A stretch of DNA of 64,000 nt from Galaxea fascicularis (GCA_948470475.1 OX419342.1:6658496-6722495); one strand, 5' to 3'; numbered from the stretch's first letter, positions 11,568 to 24,469 are shown. The notes: a model not told the origin generated them from the letters alone. A program made the numbers and translations.

Positions 11568-11957
11568 GGCCCGTTTCAAACGCCGTGCTAAAGTCGTGCC
11601 GAACTAAATTCGTTATTTAAGTTCGACTTTGGCACGGCTGTAGCACGGCCTTTGAAACCATTTAAGAATACCACTCTGCCGTGTAGCACGGCAAGCTCTG
11701 TCGTGCTACCCGACTTTGGCACGGCATGGTTTCAAACGGCGTGCTACTGCCGTGCCGAACTGAATTCATAAATTATAAATACATTTTAAAAGTCAGCAAA
11801 ACCGGTTTGTTATGGTTTGATGCATGTTTACAGCAACAGCTTTTAACTCGACTTATTAAGCTCGACGTTTGAAACCAAGTCGTGCCAATGTCGTGCTATA
11901 GTCAAGCCAAATTGAATTTAGTTCGGCACGACTTTAGCACGGCGTTTCAAACGGGCC
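11568..11957. mobile_element. MITE with GGCCCGTTT ends and TTA target duplication
   Basis: Near-perfect terminal inverted repeats (GGCCCGTTTCAAACGCCGTG and its complement) of more than 40 bp bound a 390-bp element rich in TAGCACGGC repeats. TTA flanks both sides (11,565-11,567 and 11,958-11,960). The other units lack it at this site. A 3-bp TTA/TAA duplication fits PIF/Harbinger-type transposition. Shorter elements of similar design are at 48,131 and 57,027. Confidence 0.8.
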
Positions 11958-14329
11958 TTATAGCGTTACACAGGCTTGATAATAGAAAAATGATTCACAA
12001 AATACGCATTAGAGTTTCTTCGTGGAAAAATACAACAACAAAACGAGAACGCTTTTTACACGCACACGAAGCAGAAAATTTAACCCAGCATACTAAGCTG
12101 GCCAGGTGTTTGATGTATAGCCAATGATTTCCCGCGATCGTTCTTGGTTTGCTCCGATCAAACTGTTTCGCCTCGAACTTTGTAGGTTTGCCGTTTCACT
12201 CCTCGCACTAGTTGTCTTCTTGTGAGCTGTCCACGATTCCGGTCTTTTGAAATCGAACAAAAAAGTTTGCGACTTGATGTACGCGGATGGCATTTAATGG
12301 TAAAGGCTTCGTCTGACACACATGTGAGTTAAGTTTGTTGTTTTTCAGTCTTTTCCTTCTTTACCACAGCCGAAGAATTACAAAAAGTGAAGGCTGCCAG
12401 CAGCAAATAAAAACACAAATAAGTTTAAGGTCTAGATAGTAAGAGACATGTTGCGATTTGCATGCCATGTTTCCTTGTTCTTATAGTTAATTAGATCTTG
12501 CGCGGGCTCTATATTCCGAGAACTCTGTACTTTGTAATTTAAACTGAAGATGGCAGAAGATTTTGTTAAAACATGTTGTTAAAAAACGTTGAGTGGTTTT
12601 TTAAAAATCGAGATAAGTTTAACCTATAATGTTCATTACGTCCACACGTGAATATCAGACTGACTATATATTGTCGAATTTGAAACAACGTCCAGTTAAG
12701 GGATGTCAAAAACAAAGACGACTTGAAAGGCTTGGTTCCTGTGCATATTTTACTTCTAAACTTGACTACAGCACACTCTATTCAGAAAGCGAAGATGTAG
12801 ATAGAAAATAATTTTGAACGTGTGTCGACGACTACAACGAGTCACCATTTTCAATCTTGTTTTGTTAATTCGTAACGAAAACGGTTGTTTTCCGAGAAGT
12901 GACCAGTTTTTGTCTTGTTATTAGTTTAAATGAATGGAAAAACTCACCCCTTATACGTAGTGAAGCAATACCCAACTTTTTGTTTTTGGCCGAGAATTTG
13001 CATTTAGTAAGGACTGGCTAAATTATCAGGCCGTTTCTTTTATAGACACTAGGTTGATAATGTTTTGACAACAGACAAGTTAATTATTGTGCGCCCTACT
13101 AAGTAGAAACTAGTTATTGCGTGTTCAACTTCCGAATTGATTTTTGATTTTTCATTGTTGATTTTTAATTTTATGCTGTCAGCGTGATAGTAGCTAAATA
13201 GCATGTTAATCCCGGTATTCTGCACGCTCAAGAACATGGCAACTGGAAACGAGTTCAGTATCACTCTTAATACTGACTGCGTATGCAAAGTATAAGCAGC
13301 TGCTTCATGTAAGCTTTATTAACTTTCTGAGTTGTGAATAATCATTTGATACTTCAGACCGAAAGTTTAAGAGGACAGCATTTTAATAATTATGACACAG
13401 ACGTGCTCGCTGAGTGGCAATTCTGTAAACTTACGTAGGCCAACTTCAGCTGTTGTGTTAATAAGTCAGTCTTTTTATTAAGGGCAATTGTTTAACTGCA
13501 AAATGAGGACGGGGTGGGAGGGGGGCGTGGGGAAGAGGTTCTTTGATTTCTTTGCCACCAAAACTGAACACCAAATGGTGCAGCTAAGAACACTAGGAAT
13601 AGAAACGGAGCACCTCAACCCAGCTTTTAAACCGAACAGACGGTGAATCTTCTAATTAGTTTGCCCCTCTCTGCTTCCCGATATAGTGGCATTTTTGCAT
13701 TGTTGATGACTACGTGCAAAAAGGAGATCTTAGCAAGGGCTATTGGGCCATTTTGTTATATACTTGGGGTGATAGGTATTGCAGAGCCGTTCAGTAGTTA
13801 TTACAGCTGTATATAGTCGCCACTGGGAGAAAAAAAATCGCTACCTGAATTGAGACTCTTGATGTTTGTCAAGTTTTAATATCAGTTACAACTAAAACAA
13901 AATGTGATAACCGACAAAGTCGCCTTATTTATAGCTTAAGAATGTCATTTCTGTAAAAGGCTTTTGTTTTTAGAGTTCAGTTAATTTAAAACTGTGTTAG
14001 CTATGTACTTTTACCATCAGAACTGAAGCAGAGACCGAGTTTAGTCGTCACTATAAAGTATCCTGTCAAGGATGCACATAGTACTACGTAAGAAGACTGT
14101 AAAACGTTTCAAAGGTTCCAGTGTTGGAACTACCTAACCTTGGGTTTAGAAAAATGACTCGACAGTGCTACTTTAATGTGGAATCCTAACATGATATCTC
14201 TTAAATCTTAACAACGCGTGGGCTAACAATTCAACTGTCTGTTAGCAAAAAAAGAAAAGAATAGCTGCAAGTTATTTCCACCTAAGTCAGAGCTCAAGAA
14301 AAATATCAGTGTGACTCGTTTACAAAAAA

Positions 14330-14565
14330 GACCGAGTGGTTTAGGGCGCTGGGTTTCAATGCGGTTACCTGGGTTCAAATCCGGTCCGCTATAGCCACTA
14401 CCTGGTATTGTTCTGGGTTCGTGCCTGGATCAACTCCTCGGTCGTTCTTGTAAATAGCCAACTGGTCTGCCTCCCGCCAGATAGGATTTTTAACTCTGTA
14501 GTGTTCATTTGCATTTTTTGCTTGATTGTCCCTGAAAAGCGGGCCCTCGAGGGGAGTGGTCAATT
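14330..14565 (+). mobile_element. tRNA-derived SINE, U4 copy
   Basis: The head (GACCGAGTGGTTTAGGGCGC, then GGGTTCAAATCC) carries Pol III A and B boxes resembling a leucine-type tRNA. The body includes TCTGCCTCCCGCCAG, and the end is near GGGGAGTGGTCAATTAAGTA. It lies just downstream of the inverted GPCR 2. Confidence 0.75.
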
Positions 14566-14662
14566 AAGTATTTATTATTATTTATTAAAAGTAAACCAAA
14601 GGTTAAGTGTCGAATCTACCTGTGCTTTAAAGGTTTTAACCTCGGTCATGTGTTGCCGTATG

Positions 14663-15523
14663 TTACATTGCATGAAGATCAAAAGGGTGAACAGGATTTG
14701 AATTTGCACACTTCCCACAACTCAGTTGCTTGTACATTGCTTTCCTGAACTCTTGCATTCTTATGGCATATATCACAGGATTAACTATTGAACACGCGTA
14801 ATATAGCGCATACACTGACAACTTAATAGGAAGTTGTGTCGCAGAGGGCAAGTCATTCCACATGTCAAATAGAAAAACAGCATAAATGGCATACGGCAGA
14901 ATGGTTACTATAGAAACAAAAGTAACTATGAATAAGGTAATGGACAGTTTGCTATTTGAAGCAACTGCTCCACCAGGGTGGGGAGGGGGGCTACTTTTGA
15001 TTTTTAGAATAATGATGACGTAAGACACTGTAAGTATCAAAAGTGTGAGAACAATCAATGATGCCCATAAGTAATGATAAACACCTAATCGCATGAAAAT
15101 ATATAAGACGGCATGCACAGAAGATGCTAGAAGTAGAGCTAAAAACCAACTGCAAATGATGGTTTTAAAGTAAAAGCGCTCTTCAATTGAATAGTACCTG
15201 AAAGGGTAAAGTGTCGCGTGAAGGCGCTCTAAAGAAAGTAAGCAAAGATTAATTATGGAAACCATTGGAAATGTGTTATATGCGATAGAAATACTGTGGT
15301 CTTCCCATCCACTTCCATAATCCGCCTGTAAGTAGTATATTTCCAAAGGCACCGTCACTGCTCCAACCAGTAGATCAGCCGCAGTCAGGTTTATTATCAG
15401 GTACGTACTGCGCTTGCGTAACTGGCAGTTTCTTGCAAAGGCGATGAGAGTGAAGGCGTTTACCATCACGATCACAATAGATTCCGTGATAAGCACTGCC
15501 AACCAGATTGTATCATTAGCCAT
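14663..15523 (-). CDS. Class A (rhodopsin-like) GPCR, intact copy 2
   Basis: A complete 286-aa single-exon ORF closely similar to GPCR 1 (start MANDTIWLAV, end DLHAM). It keeps the TM1 asparagine, D50 in LTAADLLVG, ERLHA after TM3, ILPY in TM6, NPVIY in TM7 and the basic tail QEFRKAMYKQLSCGKC. As in copy 1, no cysteine precedes TM3 and none lies in the second extracellular loop. Changes cluster in the TM4 and second-loop region (for example MRLGVYHY against MGSASSAY), which is where ligand selectivity could differ. A 5'UTR acceptor (CAG complement at 15,593) lies about 70 bp upstream of the ATG, and AATAAA signals lie downstream near 14,570-14,590. It is the only intact receptor in the inverted part of the array. 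Confidence 0.93.
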   Translation of the reverse strand: MANDTIWLAVLITESIVIVMVNAFTLIAFARNCQLRKRSTYLIINLTAADLLVGAVTVPLEIYYLQADYGSGWEDHSISIAYNTFPMVSIINLCLLSLERLHATLYPFRYYSIEERFYFKTIICSWFLALLLASSVHAVLYIFMRLGVYHYLWASLIVLTLLILTVSYVIIILKIKSSPPPHPGGAVASNSKLSITLFIVTFVSIVTILPYAIYAVFLFDMWNDLPSATQLPIKLSVYALYYACSIVNPVIYAIRMQEFRKAMYKQLSCGKCANSNPVHPFDLHAM

Positions 15524-15592
15524 TTTGTTACTAGACTAGACAGATCTCTTGCTATAATCCACGTTTACTGTTATTTTCCATGAGATGGTAAG

Positions 15593-17892
15593 CTGAAGTA
15601 AAAAAAAAAACTAATAAAAAAAAAACTAAATTTAGAGAAGAATGCAGCGTCTCGATAAAATATATTTAAGCCTCTATCGGTTTGCAGTATTCGAGCTGAC
15701 TTTATGACCAGGATAATGTCTGAACAGATGAACAAATTTATAAAATTAATTTGTCATGATTTATTTTAATATAAATTAATAAATTACTGAATTATAGTTT
15801 TGCGCGCTCTCACGTTTGATATTCAGTTAAAGTTAATAAGCTTGCCGAAAACGATGAAGCGCGACAACAAACGTACTGGAAACCAGCAATTTGGTTGGTT
15901 GAACAAACACAAACCCGCTTCAGGTTCAACAAACACGCGGCGCATTTCCTGGCAGCTGACATTAACAACATTGCTTTCAGGTAATATTTTCTGTTCCAAA
16001 TATATTTGTATTTTGTTGGCCAAAACCTGCTCTGATTTTTCAAAATAGGAATTTGAAACAAATGCGAAAACGATAGGAAGGCGTTTTTAACGATATATGA
16101 TCAAACGAAAATCTTAATATAAAGAGATAATACGCCAGCAGATGACACTTTTTAGGCTTCGGCCTCGGTGAGAAAATGGTCGGCTTAAGGAACGACGACG
16201 GGGATCACAGGTAGCCCAAGCTCTAAGGTCTGTGTTGACCTTTGTAATGTAAACACTAGCGTAATGGTTAAATTTAGAAGGCTTTGTATTGGTGAAGAAA
16301 CGTATCGAATTTGAAGGGAAAATTAGAAACTATTTTCAATAAAAGCTTCCCACTTGAACTCCCTTGTGGTAGTGTTTGTGTCCTGTGTGGTTCTTGGGCC
16401 GATTTGGAGGGATTTGGTGGAGTTTCAGTTCCAACGGTTTCTCTCCAGAAACCATTGGACGGAACTGAAACTCCACTAAATCTCTTCAAATCCCTTCAAA
16501 TCGGATACGTTTTTCCCTCATACAAAGCGTAATAATTTCACCATTACTGGTGTTTACAATACAAAAGTCAACACAGACCTTAGAGCTTGGACTACCTAAC
16601 CTGGAAAATTCTGGCGAACTCTCCAGGAAGTAAGTTCGTTCTATGAGCGACGTTAAAGTAAAGAGAAATAAAGAAGATGTTGCCGTCATACCCTCACGTT
16701 CTGGAGTAAACCTAAAATTTGATCATTTCACGTTGTTGTTGTTGTGTAAATGACGAAAAAGAAATGTGCTATAAAACATGATTGTTGAGCGATTGTTTTT
16801 GTTCATTTAGCATGTTGTTTTCTTCTCGTTGCCGTTGCCGTCCTCTTTCCTTGAGCCAGCTCCTAACAACATTTACGAGGTGCCAAAAAGTTAATCATGC
16901 ACTTTTGACATCAACAACGCATCATATTTACTTTCCTTATCTGGTTAAAGCGCTACACCGGCTTGATACTAGAAAAATGATTCACAAAATACGCATTAGA
17001 GTTTCTTCGTCGAAAAATACTACAACAAAACAAGAGCGCTTTTTACACGCACACGAAGCAGAAAATTTAACCCAGCATACTAAGGTGGCCAGGTGTTTGA
17101 TGTATAGCCGATGACTTCCCACGATCGTTCTTGGTTTGCCCCGATCAAACTGTTTCGTCTCGAACTTTGTAGGTTTGTCGTTTTACTGACTTTTGAAATC
17201 GAACAAAAAAAGTACCCGGATGGCATTGAATGGTAAAGGCTTCGTCTGACACACATGTGAGTTCAGTTTGTTGTTTTTCGGTCTTTTCCTTCTTTACCAC
17301 AACCAAAGAATAACAAAAATTGAAGGCTGCTAGCAGCAAATAAAAACACACATAAGTTTAAGGTCTGGATAGTAGGAGACATGTTACCATTTACATGCCA
17401 TGTTTCCTCGTTCTTATAGTTAATTAGCACCTTGCGCGGGCTATATATTCCGAGAACTCTGTACTTTGTAATTTAAACTGAAGATGGCAGAAGATTCCGG
17501 TGAAACATGTTTTTAAAAAACGTTGAGTGGTTTTTAAAAATCGAGATAAGTTTAACCTATAATGTGCATTACGTCCATATGCGAATAAAAAATTATCAGA
17601 CTATGACTATATATTGTCGAATTTGAAACAACGGCCAGTTAAGGGATGTCAAAAACAAAGACGACTTGAAAGGCTTGGTTCCTGTGTATATTTTACTTCT
17701 AAACTTGACCACATCACACTCTATTCAAAAAGTGAAGAGGTAGATATAAAATAATTTTAAACTTGTGATATTGTCAACGAATAGAACGAGTCGCCATTTT
17801 GTCTTTTTGTTAATTGTTAACGAAAACCGTTGTTTTCCGCGAAGTGACCAGTTTTTGGCTTGTTTTTAGTTTAAATGAATGGAATAACTCAC
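15593..17892 (-). other. 5'UTR intron of GPCR 2
   Basis: The donor (GTGAGT complement at 17,887-17,892) and the acceptor after a long T tract (CAG complement at 15,593-15,595) match those of GPCR 1. The intron holds palindrome P, a decayed MITE and Penelope-like tail sequence. No coding region is supported. Confidence 0.6.
16208..16597. mobile_element. Palindromic MITE 'P', U4 copy
   Basis: Inverted ends as in the other P copies (AGCTCTAAGGTCTGTGTTG and its complement near 16,565-16,590), in the same position of the GPCR 5'UTR intron. Confidence 0.7.
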
Positions 17893-18208
17893 CCGTTGTA
17901 CGTAGCTAAGCAATACCCAAGTTTTTGTTGGTGTTATAGCGGACGGCTTAGGAGAATTTTTATGGCCGTGAATTTGCATTTAGTAAGGGCTGCTTTAATT
18001 ATTAGGCCGTTTCATGGACACTGTAGGTTGATAATGATTCGACAACAGACAAGTTAATTATCTCGCACACTACTAAGCAGAAACTATATGCCGTTATTTC
18101 GTTTTCAACTCCCGAAATTAGTTTGATTGTTGCTTTTTAAGTTTATGCTCTCAGCATGATACTAGCTAAATAGCATGTTAATCCCGGCATTCTGCACGCT
18201 CATTAAGA

Positions 18209-18238
18209 CCCGGTTCAGACGCCGCTCCACTCATGTGT

Positions 18239-18277
<39 letters not shown>

Positions 18278-18617
18278 CGCGCGACAGCTGATTCAGACGG
18301 CGTACCGTGTATCGAACCTAATATGTATTTTATGTAGGGAGAAGGCATTAGACATTTATATATGTATATACATTGTCATGATTAATGCATTTGGCTCGGC
18401 ACATGAGAAGAGAGCTGTATATAATATGAATCAGACGCCGCTCCAGAGTCGAATAATGTGGTAGACCTTGTAGAACTTAACATTGACGTTGCCACACCGA
18501 ATTAAAACTTTCGTACCGAACTGATTCCGACGTTGCTCTTTTGCCGGACTTAATTTATCAGTTTTTTATTAATTTTAATTTATCCGGTACATGAGTGGAG
18601 AGGCGTCTGAACCCGGT
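18209..18617. mobile_element. MITE, CCCGGTTCAGACGCC family, copy 2
   Basis: Inverted ends CGGTTCAGACGCCGCTCCAC and GTGGAGAGGCGTCTGAACC bound ~410 bp without an ORF. The inner sequence matches the copies at 8,369 and 23,479. It abuts the next MITE at 18,621; the same adjacent pair recurs at 23,479/24,195, so both were there before that duplication. Confidence 0.7.
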
Positions 18618-18620
18618 TGA

Positions 18621-19117
18621 GGCTGCGTGACCCGGGGTGAAATTTGATTTCGTTTACATGGTTGATTTCACCCCGGGATGAAATCAATGTCGAAAGCTAC
18701 CTCGGTGTTTTTGGTCAGCACCTATCAAACCATCATGGCGCTTTCGAGACGAAGGAAGGCCCCTCTTGCTCAGCTTGAACATCATTCTAAACTCAGTTGC
18801 TGTGCTGGCGGTAAATCTGTTCATTACAAAATGACCGTCCTTGCCGTAAACTGATATGCACAGTTATGATCATTCACCGCTGGTCATATGAAGGAAGGCA
18901 CAGAAAAATGTCAGTTCGGCCCTGGACAGAAAAGAATCAAGTGTTTACATGGATTTTTGATCCAGGGACGAAATTTCGTCCCGGTGCTGAAGACCGGGAT
19001 GAAATCGTCCCGGGATGAGCAAATTTCACTCCGGGATCATGTAAACACCAAAAGCCAAATGACTAGACACCGAGGTGAAACTCGTCCCGGGATGAGTTCT
19101 CGCATGTAAACAGCGCC
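18621..19117. mobile_element. MITE, GGCTGCG...CGCAGCGCC family, shorter copy
   Basis: Starts with GGCTGCG and ends with ATGTAAACAGCGCC followed by TAA. The interior repeats CCCGGGATGAAAT-type blocks in both orientations. It has no ORF. This copy lacks the two insertions found in the copy at 24,195 and serves as the empty site for both. Confidence 0.65.
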
Positions 19118-19601
19118 TAAGTTTCGAATCTACCTGTGCTTTAAACGTTTCAACCATTTGCAAATCACACATCGATGCATAGAATTTAGAGAGAATTTGC
19201 CAAGGAAACCTCTTGGTGCCTCTTCCAGAAGGCTGTTGGGGGAGAGAAAGCGCTTGGTATCCTTAATTAAATCAATTGGCTCTTCATTATAAGAAGCGTA
19301 AGTCAAACTACACATCTTAGCGAAAAAACTTCTTTACTCAGCTGAGCTTGAAATACAACGCGACTATTTCCACCGCATGCGTAAACTTGGGTAATCTTGT
19401 GCCCAGTGAACCTTGGGTTTATAAAAATGATGCCACAGTGCTACTTTAATGTGGTATCCTAACATGATAGCTCTTAAATCTTAACAACGCTGGGGCTAAC
19501 AATTCAAATGTTTGTTAGCGACAAAAGAAAAGAATAGCTGCAAGTTATTTCCAACTGAGTCAGAGCTCAAGAAAAATATCATTGTAACTCGTTTACAAAA
19601 A

Positions 19602-19835
19602 GACCGAGTGGTTTAGGGCGCTGGATTTCAATGCGGTGACCTGGGTTCAAATTCCGCTATAGGCACTAGCTGGTGTTTTTCTGTGTTCGTGCCTGGATCA
19701 ACTCCTCGTTCATTCTTGTAAATAGCCAACTGGTCTGCCTCCCGCCAGTTGGGATTCTTAACTCTGTAGTGTTCATTTGTATTTTGTTTCATTGTCCCTG
19801 AAAAGCGGGCTTTCTGGGGGAGTGGTCAATTAAGT
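19602..19835 (+). mobile_element. tRNA-derived SINE, U5 copy
   Basis: Same SINE as at 14,330: A box GACCGAGTGGTTTAGG, B-box region GGGTTCAAATTCC, then TCTGCCTCCCGCCAGTTGGG and the AGTGGTCAATTAAGTA end. Confidence 0.75.
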
Positions 19836-19928
19836 ATTTATTATCATTTATTAAAAGTAAACCAAAGGTTAAGTTTCAAATCTACCTGTGTTTTAAAGTT
19901 TTTAACCTCTGTCATGTGTTGCCGTATG

Positions 19929-20788
19929 TTACACTGCATGAAGATCAATAGGGTGAACAGGATTTGAATTCGCCCACTTCCCACAACTCAGCTGCTTGTA
20001 TACTGCTTTCCTGAACTCTTGCATTCTTATGGCATATATCACGGGATTAACTATTGAACACGCGTAATATAGCGCATACACTGATACAATAATACGAAAT
20101 GTTGTTGCTAAGGGCAGTTCATAAACATGTGAAATGGAATAACAGCAAAAATGGCATACGGCAGAATGGTTACTATGGAAACAACAGTAACTATGAATAA
20201 GGCAATGGATAGTTTCCTATTTGAAGCAACTGCTCCACCAGGGTGGGGAGCGGGGCTACATTTGATTTTTGCTATAATGATGACGTATGACACTGTAAGT
20301 ATCAAAAGTGTGAGAACAATTAATGATGTCCATAGGTAAGCAGAACTAGCTGATCCTATGTAAACGATCATGACGACATGCACAGATGCTAGAAGTAAAG
20401 CTAAAAACCAACTACAAATGATGGTTTTAAAGTAAAACCGCTCTTGAATTAACAAACAGTGCTTCAAAGGGTAAAGTGTCGCGTTAAGGCGCTCCAGAGA
20501 TAGTAAGCAAAGATTAACTAAGGAAGCAAATGGGAACACGTTATATGCGATAGAAGTACTGTAGGCTTGCCATTCACTTCCATAATCTGCCTTTAAGTAG
20601 TATATTTCCAAAGGCACCGTCACTGCTCCCACCAGTAGATCAGCCACAGTCAAGTTTATTATCAGGTACGTACTGCGCTTGCGTAACTGGCGGTTTCTTG
20701 CAAAGACGATGAGAGTGAAGGCGTTTACCATCACAATCACAATAGATTCTGTGATATGCACTGCCAACCAGATTGTATCATAAGTCAT
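19929..20788 (-). pseudogene. GPCR copy 3, single-base frameshift
   Basis: The first 226 codons match the intact receptors (MTYDTIWLAV through TM6), including D50, ERL after TM3 and ILPY. Near 20,125-20,130 one base is missing relative to the intact copies, in the loop after TM6. The original frame ends soon after, at 20,108. TM7, the NPVIY motif and the C-tail remain in another frame down to the stop at 19,929. The lesion removes TM7 from the product. With only one visible lesion, this is either a very young pseudogene or a sequencing or assembly error. Confidence 0.85.
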
Positions 20789-20857
20789 TCTGTTACTAGA
20801 CTAGACAGATCTCTTGCTATAATCGACGTTTACGGTGTTTTTCGATGAGATGGTAAG

Positions 20858-23258
20858 CTGAGGTAGAAAAGCAGAAATAAAGAGGAAAAGCTAAATTTAG
20901 AGAGGAATGCGGCGTCTCGATAAAATATATTAAGCCTCTATTGGTCAGCAGTATTCCAGCTGACTTTATAACCAGGCTCGTGAACAGATGAACTAATCTA
21001 GAAAATCAATTTGTCATGATTTATTTTAATATAAATTAACAAATGTACTGAATTATAGTTTTGCGCGCTCTCACGTTTGATATTCAGATAACGTAATAAG
21101 CTTGCCGAAAACGACGAAGGGCGACAACAAACGTATTGGAAACTAGCAATTTGGTTGGTTGAACAAACACAAACCCGCTTCTCTTTTGCTTAGTTCATGT
21201 TCAACAAACACTCGGCACATTTCCCGGCAGCTGACATTAACAACATTGCTTTTAGGTAATATTTTCTGTTCCATATATATTTGTATTTTGTTGGCCAAAA
21301 CCTGCTCTGATTTTTCAAAATAGGAATTTGAAACAAATGCGAAAAGGATAGGAAGGCGTTCTTAACGATCAAACGAAAATCTTAATATAAAATATGTCAG
21401 AGAAAATACGCCATCAGATGACACTTTTTAGGCGTCAGCCTCGGTGAGAAAATAGACGGTTTAAGCAACGACAACGGGGATCACAGGTAGACCAAGCTCT
21501 AAGGTCTGTATTGACCTTTGTAATGTAAACACCAGCGTAATGGTTAAATTTAGAAGGCTTTGTATGGGTGAAGAAACGTATCGGATTTGAAAGGAAAATT
21601 AGAAACGATTTTCAATAAAAACTCCCCACTTGAACTCCCTTGTGGTAGTGTTTGTGTCCTGTCTGGTTTTTGGGCCGATTTGAAGGGATTTTGTGGAGTT
21701 TCAGTTCCAACGGTTTCTCTCTAGAAACCATTGGAGGGAACTGAAACACCACTAAATCTCTTCAAATCCCTTCAAATCGGATACTTTTTTCCCCCATACA
21801 AAGCGTAATAATTTCACCATCACGCTGGTGTTTACATTACAAAAGTAAACACAGACTATAGAGCTTGGGTTACCTGTGCAGCGACATTAACGGAAACGTC
21901 ATCTAAAATAAAAATAGAACTTCTCGTTTTTGTCATTCTTTCGCGATCATTCCGATTTGTTTAACCTAGAAAATTCTGGCGAACTCTCCAGGAAGTAAGT
22001 TCGTTCTATGAGCGACGTCAAAGTAAAGAGAAAGAAAGACGATGTTGCCGTCATACCCTCACATTCTGGAGTAAACCTAAAATTTGATCATTTCACGTCG
22101 TTGTTGTGTAAGTGACGAAAAAGAAATGTGCTATAAAACGTAAGTGTTGAGCGATTGTTTTTTTTTTTTTTCATTCAGCCTGTTGTTTTGTGGCCTTCTC
22201 GTTGCCCTTGCCGTCCTCTTTCTTTGAGCCAGTCCCCAATAACATTTACGAAGTGCCGAAATGTTAATCATGCAATTTTGACACCAACAACGCATCATAT
22301 TTGCTTTCCTTATAGCGTTACACAGGCACAGATTCACAAAATACGCATCAGAGTTTCTTCGTGGAAAAATACTACACAAAACAAGAACGCTTTTTCACGC
22401 ACACGAAGCAGAAAATTTAACCCAGCATACTAAGCTGGCCAGGTGTTTGATGTAAAACCGATGATTTCCCGCGTTAACGTTCGTTGTTGGTTTGCTCCGA
22501 TCAAACTGTTTCGCCTCGAACTTTGTAGGTTTGCAGTTTCACTCGTCGCACTAGTTGTCTTCTTGTGAGCTATCCACGATTCCTGTCTTTTGAAATCAAA
22601 CAAAAAATTTTGCGACTTGATGTACGCGGATGTCATTGACTGGGAAAGGCTTCGTCTGACACATGTGAGTTCAGTTTGTTGTTTTTCGGTCTTTTCCTTC
22701 TTTACCACACCCAAAGAATAACAAAAAGTGAAGGCTGGTAGCAGCAAATAACAACGCAAATAAGTTTAAGGTCTGGATAGTAGGAGATATGTTAATTAGC
22801 ATCTTGCGCAGACTATATATTCCGAGAACTCTGTACATTGTAATTTAAACTGAGTATGGCAGAAGATTCAGTGGAAACATGTTGTTAAAAAACGTTGAGT
22901 GGTTTTTAAAAATCGAGATAAGTTTAACCTATAGTGAACTTTACGTCCATACGCAAATATCAGACTATGACGATATATTGTCAAATTTGAAACAACGTCC
23001 AGTTAAGGGATGTCAAAAACAAAGACGACTTGAAAGGCTTGGTTCCCGTGTATATTTTACTTCTAAACTTGACTACAGAACACTCTATTCAAAAAGTGTA
23101 GAGGTAGATATAAAATAATTTTAAACTTGTGATATTGTCAACGAATAGAACGAGTCACCATTTTGTTGTTTTGTTAATTCTTAACGAAAACCGTTATTTT
23201 CCGCGAATTGATCAGTTTTTAGCTTGTTTTTCAGTTTTAATTGAATGGAATAACTCAC
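20858..23258 (-). other. 5'UTR intron of GPCR copy 3
   Basis: The donor complement ACTCAC at 23,253-23,258 and the acceptor complement CTG at 20,858-20,860 correspond to those of the intact copies. The contents are the same repeats (palindrome P at 21,484, decayed MITE near 21,890-22,230, Penelope-like tail near 22,845-22,880). Nothing coding is seen. Confidence 0.55.
21484..21876. mobile_element. Palindromic MITE 'P', U5 copy
   Basis: Inverted ends AGCTCTAAGGTCTGTATTGA and its near complement around 21,850-21,870. Same intron position as the other copies. Confidence 0.65.
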
Positions 23259-23478
23259 CCGTTTACGTAGCGGAGCAATATCCAAGTTTTTGTTGCTGTT
23301 ATAGACGACTTAGGATAAATTTTTTGGCCGGGAATTTGCATTTAGGAAGGGCTGCCTTAATTATCAGGCCGTTTCATGGACACTGTAGGTTGATAATGAT
23401 TTGACAACAGTTTTATGCTCTCAGCATGATACTAGCTGAATAGCATGTTAATTCCGGCATTCTGGACGCTCATTAAGA

Positions 23479-23508
23479 CCCGGTTCAGACGCCGCTCCAC
23501 TCATGTGT

Positions 23509-23547
<39 letters not shown>

Positions 23548-24037
23548 CACCTGTTCAGGGGGACGTGGGTTCAAATCCCGCTCAGGGCAATTCTTTCATG
23601 GTTTTCATTCTAAATTAATCAGTTTATTTACGGTATGGGTTTCATTTCTTCATTCATTGCTGTCTATATAAATAAGCCTGCATCATTAATTTGATCCTTC
23701 TGATTATCTGATGCCTAAATTGGTGTTTGCCTGTGAATCGTTAGTCGATCCTTAGGTTTAAGGCTATGAAGGGGTTACAGGCTTTCCCATCTCACCTTTG
23801 AAAGAATCCCGGGATACGCACGTTAGGTCTACTCGCGTTGCCAGCGTGGTTGTCCTGATAGTGTAGTGGCCATTACACCCTTCCGGTGTTCGGGGGGACG
23901 TGGGTTCAAATCCCGCTCAGGGCAATTCTTTCATGTTTTTCATTCTAAATTAATCAGTTGATTTACGGAATGGGTTAATGCATTTAGTTCGGCACATGAG
24001 AAGAGCGTCGTATATATGAATCAGTTGCCGCTCCAGA

Positions 24038-24072
<35 letters not shown>

Positions 24073-24190
24073 TTAACGTTGCCGTACCAAATTAAACCTG
24101 GCGTACCGAACTGATTCAGACGTTGCTCTTTTGCCGGACTTAATTTATCAGTTTTGTCTGGCACATGAGTGAAGCAGCGTCTGAACCGGG
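23479..24190. mobile_element. MITE, CCCGGTTCAGACGCC family, copy 3, with nested tRNA-like insert
   Basis: The ends match copy 2 (18,209-18,617). At about 23,547 the element is interrupted by ~430 bp holding two partly duplicated tRNA-like segments (3' half at 23,551-23,589, fuller copy at 23,851-23,924). It resumes at about 23,978 (TTAATGCATTTAGTTCGGCA). Confidence 0.65.
23851..23924 (+). tRNA. tRNA-like sequence, probably a pseudogene or SINE head
   Basis: A 74-nt stretch folds with a 7-bp acceptor stem (TGTCCTG with CAGGGCA, one G-U) and a 5-bp T stem around TTCAAAT (GTGGG/CCCGC). The A box (TAGTGTAGTGG) and B box (GGTTCAAATCC) are both good. The anticodon arm does not form a normal 5-bp stem with a 7-nt loop, so no anticodon can be assigned with confidence. 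A second 3' half lies at 23,551-23,589 with the same downstream flank, which suggests a mobile copy rather than a working tRNA gene. Confidence 0.45.
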
Positions 24191-24469
24191 TTAAGGCTGC
24201 GTTTACATGAGACCCGGGGTGAGTTTTATCCCGAGATGAGTTCATTCCGGGGTGAAATTTGATTTCGTTTACATGGTTGATTTCACCCCGGGATGAAAGG
24301 AAAACTATTTCATCCCGGAATGAAATCAATGTCGAAAGCTTCCTCGGTGTTTTTGGTCAGCACCTATCAAACCATCATGGCGCTTTCGAGACGAAGGAAG
24401 GCCCCTCTTGCTCACAAGCTTGAACATCATGCTAACCTCAGTTGCTGTGCTGGCGGTAAATCTTTTCAT

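Larger units (their letters stand above)
10456..14130 (-). repeat. Unit U3: inverted copy of the GPCR unit 5' region, receptor missing
   Basis: This segment is the reverse complement of the U1/U2 unit: the intron part next to the GPCR (10,456-10,730), palindrome P (10,731-11,126), decayed MITE (11,130-11,500), first-exon donor (GTGAGT complement at 12,942-12,947), and the unit's outer end (CGTTTCAAAGG near 14,110). The GPCR that should lie to its left is absent. It faces U2 tail-to-tail, so the two receptors were probably lost together when the junction formed. Confidence 0.7.

Noticed and set aside
23851..23924. A functional tRNA gene (Glu or Gly).
   Set aside because: The anticodon stem does not pair normally, and a duplicated 3' half nearby indicates a retroposed or SINE-type copy; kept only as tRNA-like.
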